From CAMBDR01 sp046597185 (GTDB lineage: Bacteria > Pseudomonadota > Gammaproteobacteria > Burkholderiales > Burkholderiaceae_D), in assembly GCA_046597185.1 (NCBI GenBank), contig JBKJLF010000107.1:1-11652 (forward strand): a stretch of 11,652 nt of DNA, read 5' to 3'. The translations under genes and the position numbers were made by a program. This document shows positions 7,099 to 11,652 of this stretch, in pieces (the first letter of the stretch is position 1; each line of letters starts with the position of its first letter). Below the pieces are notes generated by a model, which saw only the letters and a list, made by a program, of their open reading frames with translations, was not told where the DNA came from and did no database searches.

Positions 7099-8199
7099 AT
7101 GCAACTTGAACCCCGCGCCCAAACCCTGCTCAAAGCTTTGGTAGAACGCTATATTGCCGACGGACAACCTGTTGGTTCGCGCGCCCTGTCCAAAATTTCC
7201 GGCCTTGATTTATCCCCGGCGACGATTCGTAACGTCATGTCCGATCTGGAAGAAATGGGTTTTATCTGCAGCCCCCACACCTCGGCCGGGCGCATACCCA
7301 CGCCACGAGGCTACCGGGTCTTTGTTGATACTTTACTCACTACCGAGCATCTGGATGAAAGTTCGCTCGACAGTCATTTAAGCCAATCAGGCTTAATGAG
7401 CCAACTGAGCCAACTGAGCCAACTGAGCCAACTGAGCGCGCCGGGGCAGCACGGCCAGCAACCCCACATGCTGCCGGGCAGCCCACAAAAAATCATTTCC
7501 AGCGCGGCCCAGATTTTATCCTCGCTGTCGCAATTTGCCGGGGTAATTTTGACGCCAAGGCGTGAATCGGTGTTTCAACAGATCGAATTTTTACGTTTGT
7601 CGGAAAAACGCATCCTGCTGGTCATCGTTAGCCCCAATGGTGAGGTACAAAATCGACTATTGCTAACCGAAGTAGATTATACCCCCTCACAACTGGTTCA
7701 ATCGGCCAACTACATCAACCAGCATTACGGCGGCTTGAGCTTTGATGATGTCAAACTGCGCTTGCAGGCAGAATTACGCCAACTGCAAAGCGATATGACC
7801 CGCTTGATGCAGGCGGCGGTGGAAGCGGGCAGCGAAGTGATGAACGAACAACACGAAGACATGGTGATTGCCGGCGAGCGTAATTTGTTGAGTGTGTCGG
7901 ATTTATCATCCAATATGAGTTCATTGCGCAAATTATTTGATATGTTTGAGCAAAAAACCGGTTTGATGCAGTTACTTGATTTATCCAGCAGCGCTACCGG
8001 GGTGCAAATTTTTATCGGCGGCGAATCGAATTTAATGCCGCTGGAAGACATGAGTGTGGTAACCGCACCGTATGAAGTCAACAACAAAATTGTTGGCACC
8101 CTGGGCGTGATCGGCCCCACCCGTATGGCCTATGAACGCGTGATCCCTATTGTTGACATTACCGCCAGATTATTATCCAATGCATTAAGTCAAACCTAA
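7099..8199 (+). CDS. hrcA: Heat-inducible transcription repressor HrcA
   Basis: This is a 366-residue protein, somewhat longer than usual (about 340). HrcA represses chaperone genes by binding CIRCE operators and is kept active by GroEL. The N-terminal winged helix (1-75) is highly typical: RAQTLLKALVERYIADGQPVGSRAL, SPATIRNVMSDLEEMGF, SPHTSAGRIPTPRGYRVFVD. A GAF-like regulatory part follows (about 130-366), with conserved IGPTRMAYERVIPIVDITARLLS at the end. ATG 7099 (MQLEPRAQTLL) fits the family start. In-frame ATGs at 6991, 7048 and 7084 would add 36, 17 or 5 residues; the first two would put the CIRCE-like site inside or against the coding region. No strong ribosome binding site helps choose. 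Residues 101-113 hold a Ser-Gln-Leu repeat from a 9-base tandem repeat. The receiver gene starts 14 bases after the stop. Confidence 0.93.
   Translation: MQLEPRAQTLLKALVERYIADGQPVGSRALSKISGLDLSPATIRNVMSDLEEMGFICSPHTSAGRIPTPRGYRVFVDTLLTTEHLDESSLDSHLSQSGLMSQLSQLSQLSQLSAPGQHGQQPHMLPGSPQKIISSAAQILSSLSQFAGVILTPRRESVFQQIEFLRLSEKRILLVIVSPNGEVQNRLLLTEVDYTPSQLVQSANYINQHYGGLSFDDVKLRLQAELRQLQSDMTRLMQAAVEAGSEVMNEQHEDMVIAGERNLLSVSDLSSNMSSLRKLFDMFEQKTGLMQLLDLSSSATGVQIFIGGESNLMPLEDMSVVTAPYEVNNKIVGTLGVIGPTRMAYERVIPIVDITARLLSNALSQT
7398..7433. repeat. 9-bp tandem repeat (4 perfect copies) inside hrcA
   Basis: GAGCCAACT is repeated four times without mismatch and followed by a partial copy. It encodes SQL repeats in the linker between the DNA-binding and regulatory domains. 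Copy-number change would alter linker length in steps of three residues and never shift the frame. Confidence 0.95.
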
Positions 8200-8213
8200 C
8201 CCAATTAGATACC

Positions 8214-8606
8214 ATGGAAAACGATAGAAACATTAAAGTTATAATCATTGACGACAACGATTTAATACGAGAACTACTGCGCATCACCTTACGCAGCGAT
8301 GGTTATGAAGTGGTCGGTGAAGCAACCGATGGTGAAAGTGGCTTGCTGCTGGCGGCCAAGCTCAAGCCGGATATCATTTGTCTGGACATCATGATGCCCA
8401 AAATCAGCGGCATTGACGTATTAAAACGCGTCAAAACCATGTTGCCGCGCACGGCAGTATTAATGATTACCGCAAAAAATGATTTGGCCACGGTCAAAGA
8501 AGTATTGGCAGCCGGTGCCAGTGGCTTGATTCTGAAACCATTCAATACTGGTACGGTGCTATCAACCCTGGAAAAAGTGGCTACCAAACTCAAAACGACG
8601 CAATAA
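8214..8606 (+). CDS. Stand-alone response-regulator receiver protein (CheY-like)
   Basis: This 130-residue protein consists of a single receiver domain with no output domain. The acid pair D13/D14, phospho-acceptor D58 (CLDIMMPKISG), T86 (MITAKND) and K108 (LILKPF) are all in place, so it should accept phosphate on D58. Such proteins act by protein contact (chemotaxis, phosphorelay or pilus control). No kinase is adjacent; the only kinase in the window is the damaged hybrid at 2-1444. It starts 14 bases after hrcA, without a visible promoter or clear ribosome binding site, so it is probably cotranscribed with hrcA and perhaps translationally coupled. Its partner and function cannot be named from sequence. 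Confidence 0.85.
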   Translation: MENDRNIKVIIIDDNDLIRELLRITLRSDGYEVVGEATDGESGLLLAAKLKPDIICLDIMMPKISGIDVLKRVKTMLPRTAVLMITAKNDLATVKEVLAAGASGLILKPFNTGTVLSTLEKVATKLKTTQ

Positions 8607-8769
8607 CCCGGTACACCACCAAGGGGCGCGCCGTAAAGCGATTGGCTTTATGAATCGTATCCAAGCTGGCTATTTGATCTTCTGCCTGTTCCAGCATTTG
8701 GGTGGCCACATTGGCTGGCCATAATTTGAGACAGGCATCGACTTCAGCGCGCTCACCCCTGCCTTTCAA
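8590..8769 (-). other. Unidentified open reading frame, possible gene remnant
   Basis: From TTG 8769 to TGA 8590 the minus strand is open for 59 codons; a TGA at 8775-8773 closes it upstream. The translation contains VDACLKLWPANVATQMLEQ and later ANRFTARPLVVYRV, with an amino-acid mix and codon choice like those of neighbouring genes. There is no ATG until the middle of the frame and no ribosome binding site. It overlaps the receiver gene by 17 bases tail to tail. I do not recognise it. It could be the 3' remnant of a decayed gene, a small gene starting at TTG, or chance. Confidence 0.3.
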
Positions 8770-8770
8770 A

Positions 8771-8926
8771 TATCACACAATTATCAACAAGCAAATGATG
8801 ACTTACACAATCAGCATGCGAGCGACATTATAGTCGAGGCGGGTTCAATTTCTACTAGAATTATCACACCATTACAAAATGAAATATTTAATGAAACATT
8901 TTCAAATTGCAACTCATTGCAACCAT
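8771..8926. other. AT-rich intergenic stretch with repeated motifs
   Basis: With 8607-8770 this makes up the 320 bases between the receiver and lipoprotein genes. It is much richer in A and T than its surroundings. TATCACACAATTA (8771-8783) and TATCACACCATTA (8862-8874) are direct repeats differing at one base. TTCTA-C-TAGAA (8850-8860) is a perfect inverted repeat, and TATAAT occurs on the minus strand at 8832-8827 without a convincing -35. No terminator hairpin with a T-run is visible for either neighbour. Confidence 0.5.
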
Positions 8927-10120
8927 TCACAAACCTTTGGCCAATGCGCCCAAGCGGGCAATATCGCTCTGCAAAAAAGGCGGCACACAGCCCAGATGGC
9001 TGGCGGGGCGAAGTGGGCAATCGATGCGTTCAATCTGCGCGTCGGCACCCCGCCTTAGCATGGCTTGATAGGCCAAATCGGTATTGGCATAAGAAACCGT
9101 TCCATCGTCACGTCCGTGGAAAAAGATGATGGGTGATTGTGGTGTCCAATCAAACACATCGCTTTGGGTTTGGATGGCCTGCGCATCGTCGTTGAGAAAA
9201 TTATCCAAAAAAGTGGTATCAAAATGGATGTCGGCCTGATCACCCAGGGTAGCCGCAAGCAACAATCTGCTGACATTGGCCCGGTCGTTGGCACCCAAAC
9301 GCTTTAACAAACCGGGGCTGATGAGTGCACCGAGAACCGGGTTTTTGGCACGCACTTCGCTTAATAAATCGTCCAGCGCGCGGGTAACGCTATACGGCCC
9401 TGCGCCAACAAAGGTGGCGACGGGCAGCGCGCCGGTGCGGTTTTGCGTCATATGGCGCAGCGTTGCCATGGATGCATAGGCACCTTCAGAATAGCCAGTC
9501 AAAAATAATTGGCCATTATCAGCAATGGCTTTGCTTTGCCGCCACTGGCTGCTCACGCTCAAAAAATCGACCACGGCCGCCGCCGTTGGCGCTGCCAGCA
9601 GATAAGGATGGGTCAAGTTCTTGCTGGCTCCAAAGCCAACATAGTCGGCCGCACTGACCAAATAGCCCAGGGAGGCAAACAAAATGGCGGGTTCGTCGGC
9701 AGTGGCATGGTTGCTGGGTGCCCCGGCATCGATTTTGGTAGTGGCATGCTGGTAAGACAGCACCGGGCTGGCCAGATTGCCAGTTTTGCGCGGAATGGCC
9801 ACCAAACCCGAGGCTTGCACCACATGGCCGGTGGCATCCAGCGTGGTATAGGTGAGCTTGTAAGCATCAACCGCGTACAGGGGTTTGACGCTGCCGGCGA
9901 TGGATGGCGAGATGGCGGCGGCAATCGCACTGGCACTGATGGTGGTAATAAACTGGGCTGTTTGCAAATGCGCCGCACCTGCCGGGCCATCGTTGATGGG
10001 TGGCGGCGTATTGCCACCGACTGAGCCGGCACCACCACCGCAGCTTGCGAGAAAAGCAAGCATGGCCAGCATAAGCAGCAAGCGCGCAGGTTGGCTGAAA
10101 TAGAAAAATTGGGTTTTCAT
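8927..10120 (-). CDS. Secreted lipoprotein, alpha/beta hydrolase of the secretory-lipase type
   Basis: This 397-residue protein starts with a lipoprotein signal peptide: a positively charged start, hydrophobic LLLMLAMLAFL, and lipobox LASC with lipidated C27, followed by a Gly/Pro-rich tether (28-46). The rest is an alpha/beta hydrolase resembling the secretory lipase/esterase family. It has VLSYQHATT near 120-128, the nucleophile elbow GYSEG with S211, an acid at D338 or D339 in FFHGRDDGTVSY, and H375 in RPASHLGC. It probably hydrolyses esters or lipids in the periplasm or at the outer membrane; the substrate is unknown. The start at 10120 is supported by the signal peptide and by GGAG placed just upstream; the frame continues upstream to 10222 without making sense. 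It is divergent from ygiQ. Confidence 0.85.
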   Translation of the reverse strand: MKTQFFYFSQPARLLLMLAMLAFLASCGGGAGSVGGNTPPPINDGPAGAAHLQTAQFITTISASAIAAAISPSIAGSVKPLYAVDAYKLTYTTLDATGHVVQASGLVAIPRKTGNLASPVLSYQHATTKIDAGAPSNHATADEPAILFASLGYLVSAADYVGFGASKNLTHPYLLAAPTAAAVVDFLSVSSQWRQSKAIADNGQLFLTGYSEGAYASMATLRHMTQNRTGALPVATFVGAGPYSVTRALDDLLSEVRAKNPVLGALISPGLLKRLGANDRANVSRLLLAATLGDQADIHFDTTFLDNFLNDDAQAIQTQSDVFDWTPQSPIIFFHGRDDGTVSYANTDLAYQAMLRRGADAQIERIDCPLRPASHLGCVPPFLQSDIARLGALAKGL

Positions 10121-10156
10121 GTTAACTCCGGAAAATATCAAAAAGCCGACAAATGA

Positions 10157-10166
10157 GGTGCGCACC
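10157..10166. repeat. Perfect 10-bp palindrome in the lipoprotein-ygiQ gap
   Basis: GGTGCGCACC is a perfect palindrome 36 bases upstream of the lipoprotein ATG. It may be an operator or chance. In the same gap ATTTCGTTTC occurs twice (10211-10220 and 10248-10257). Confidence 0.4.
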
Positions 10167-10275
10167 CGTGGCATGCAGCAGAATATCGTACTTTCTTGCA
10201 AATAACAAATATTTCGTTTCATGGCTTAACTCTTTTCAAGAAAAAAAATTTCGTTTCCTGTAGAATACCGCCCCT

Positions 10276-11652
10276 ATGAACCCTCCTAAAAATATCTTCT
10301 CCTATTGCGCCCCGGCTGCCGCCGCGAAGTGCGCCCCCGCCCCCTTTTTACCCATGTCACGCGCCGAAATGGCTGCCTTGGGTTGGGATGAATGCGATGT
10401 TATTCTGGTAACGGGAGACGCGTATATCGATCACCCCAGCTTTGGTATGGCCCTGGTGGGGCGCTTACTCGAAGCGCAGGGGTTTCGGGTGGGCATTATC
10501 AGCCAACCCAATTGGCAATCGAATGATGCGTTCCGCACGCTGGGCCGCCCGCGCCTGTATTTTGGCGTTACCTCGGGCAATATGGATTCAATGGTGAACC
10601 GCTACACCGCCTACCGCAAAGAAAGAGCGGAAGACGCCTACACTCCCAATGGTGAAGCCAATAAACGCCCGGATCGCACCCTGGCGGTCTACGCACAATG
10701 TGTGCGCAATGCCTATCCTGGTGTGAATGTGGTGGTAGGTAGCATTGAAGCGAGCTTGCGCCGGATTGCGCATTACGATTATTGGTCCAACAAGGTGCGG
10801 CGCTCGGTTTTGCCCGATTCCAAAGCCGACTTGCTTTTATTTGGCAACGCCGAACGCGCTTTGGTAGAAATTACCCATCGTCTGGCGCAGGGCGAATCGA
10901 TTCATAAAATTCGCGATGTGCGCGGCACCGCCTTCATGACCAACCTGGGCTGGAAACCCGCTGCCGACTGGGAAGAAGCCAATTCCAGCCGCATTGATAC
11001 CCCCGGCAAAATCGATGCCATGCCCGACCCGTATGCGATGGCCCCGGAAAACAAAACCGAATGTGCCAGCAATAATGGTAACAACAGCGGTAACAACAGC
11101 GGAAACAACAGCGGCAACAACAGCGGTAACAACAGCGGCAATGCCCCCGATGCTACGTCGATTAATGCTGCGCCCGCACCAGCAACGATATCCAAACCCA
11201 TAAAAATCCTCTCGCGGGAAGAACGCCGCGCCCAAATGGCCGAACAGCGCGAAAAAACCGTGGTACGCCTGCCCTCATTCGAGCAAGTCTCGGGCGACCC
11301 GGTCATGTACGCCCATGCATCGCGCGTATTTCACCTCGAATCCAACCCCGGCAACGCCCGTGCGCTGGTGCAAGCGCATGGCAAGCGCGATGTTTGGCTC
11401 AATCCGCCACCGCTGCCACTGTCGATGGAAGAAATGGATGGCGTCTACGATTTGCCGTATGCCCGCGCGCCCCACCCCGCTTATGGCAATGCGCGCATCC
11501 CGGCCTGGGAAATGATCCGTTTTTCGGTGAACATTATGCGTGGTTGTTTTGGCGGCTGCACCTTTTGCTCGATTACCGAACACGAGGGCCGCATCATTCA
11601 AAGCCGCTCGGAACCGTCCATCTTGCGCGAGATTGAAGAAATCCGCGATAAG
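10276..11652 (+). CDS. ygiQ: YgiQ-family radical SAM protein (UPF0313), 3' end beyond the window
   Basis: There are 459 codons without a stop up to the window end; E. coli YgiQ has about 740, so roughly the first 60 percent is seen. The N-terminal cobalamin-binding-like half is closely conserved: FLPMSRAEMAALGWDECD, VTGDAYIDHPSFGMALVGRL, FGVTSGNMDSMVNRY, SIEASLRRIAHYDYWS. The radical SAM cluster motif CFGGCTFC has C424, C428 and C431, followed by SITEHEGRIIQSRS. The enzyme binds a [4Fe-4S] cluster and S-adenosylmethionine; its substrate is not established. Residues 268-288 form a repeated Asn-Asn-Ser-Gly segment in the variable stretch between the two halves. TAGAAT (10261-10266) could be a -10 but has no good -35. 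The gene is divergent from the lipoprotein gene. Confidence 0.93.
   Translation, partial: MNPPKNIFSYCAPAAAAKCAPAPFLPMSRAEMAALGWDECDVILVTGDAYIDHPSFGMALVGRLLEAQGFRVGIISQPNWQSNDAFRTLGRPRLYFGVTSGNMDSMVNRYTAYRKERAEDAYTPNGEANKRPDRTLAVYAQCVRNAYPGVNVVVGSIEASLRRIAHYDYWSNKVRRSVLPDSKADLLLFGNAERALVEITHRLAQGESIHKIRDVRGTAFMTNLGWKPAADWEEANSSRIDTPGKIDAMPDPYAMAPENKTECASNNGNNSGNNSGNNSGNNSGNNSGNAPDATSINAAPAPATISKPIKILSREERRAQMAEQREKTVVRLPSFEQVSGDPVMYAHASRVFHLESNPGNARALVQAHGKRDVWLNPPPLPLSMEEMDGVYDLPYARAPHPAYGNARIPAWEMIRFSVNIMRGCFGGCTFCSITEHEGRIIQSRSEPSILREIEEIRDK
11077..11136. repeat. 12-bp tandem repeat (5 copies) inside ygiQ
   Basis: Five units of GGTAACAACAGC, differing only at the third base (T, A or C), encode (G-N-N-S)5. 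The wobble differences show it is older than a fresh slippage product and kept in frame. It lies in a region that is length-variable in the family. Confidence 0.95.

Noticed and set aside
10123..10222. 34-residue upstream extension of the lipoprotein
   Set aside because: It would bury the signal peptide and lipobox inside the protein; GGAG precedes the ATG at 10120.
11077..11136. CRISPR-like array
   Set aside because: Units are 12 bases in direct tandem with no spacers and lie in frame within ygiQ.
10837..11306. Minus-strand open frames with Ala/Val-rich or Leu/Pro-rich repeats
   Set aside because: They are antisense translations of the ygiQ repeat and surrounding coding sequence.

Overview
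The window looks like a chromosomal segment of a betaproteobacterium, most likely Burkholderiales and probably an Oxalobacteraceae-type genome of moderate GC. This is inferred from the sequences of HemH, RecN, NadK, HrcA, HemP and Bfd and from the nadK/recN/hrcA/hemH clustering, which is familiar from that order. No database search was possible. Most of the window is housekeeping. I did not find a complete, obviously new multi-gene system; the notable signals are regulatory sites, in-frame tandem repeats and two gene remnants or unexplained coding stretches.

Left part (1-2110): the 3' portion of a hybrid sensor kinase (ATPase, receiver and HPt domains) whose upstream, histidine-bearing part appears disrupted just inside the window edge. 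It is followed by a small iron module, hemP then bfd, behind a good Fur-box candidate that overlaps the predicted transcription start. An XRE-type regulator with its own promoter follows.

Middle (2962-7098): three minus-strand genes read nadK, recN, hemH (NAD kinase, DNA repair ATPase, ferrochelatase). hemH has its own probable promoter, and an imperfect hairpin lies between recN and hemH. hemH converges on the XRE gene. The iron/heme theme recurs here (HemP, Bfd and HemH), although only hemP-bfd shows a visible Fur site.

Divergent from nadK is hrcA, the heat-shock repressor. A degenerate CIRCE-like inverted repeat with the correct 9-base spacing lies just upstream of its likely start, suggesting autoregulation. 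A stand-alone receiver-domain protein follows 14 bases after hrcA and may share its transcript. Next comes a 320-base stretch without a recognised gene: its left half carries an open minus-strand reading frame of unknown identity, and its right half is AT-rich with repeated motifs.

Right part (8927-11652): a minus-strand lipoprotein of the secretory-lipase alpha/beta-hydrolase type, and divergently a YgiQ-family radical SAM protein cut by the window end. Three conserved genes (recN, hrcA, ygiQ) each carry a short in-frame tandem repeat in a surface or linker region, which suggests repeat slippage shaping proteins in this genome.
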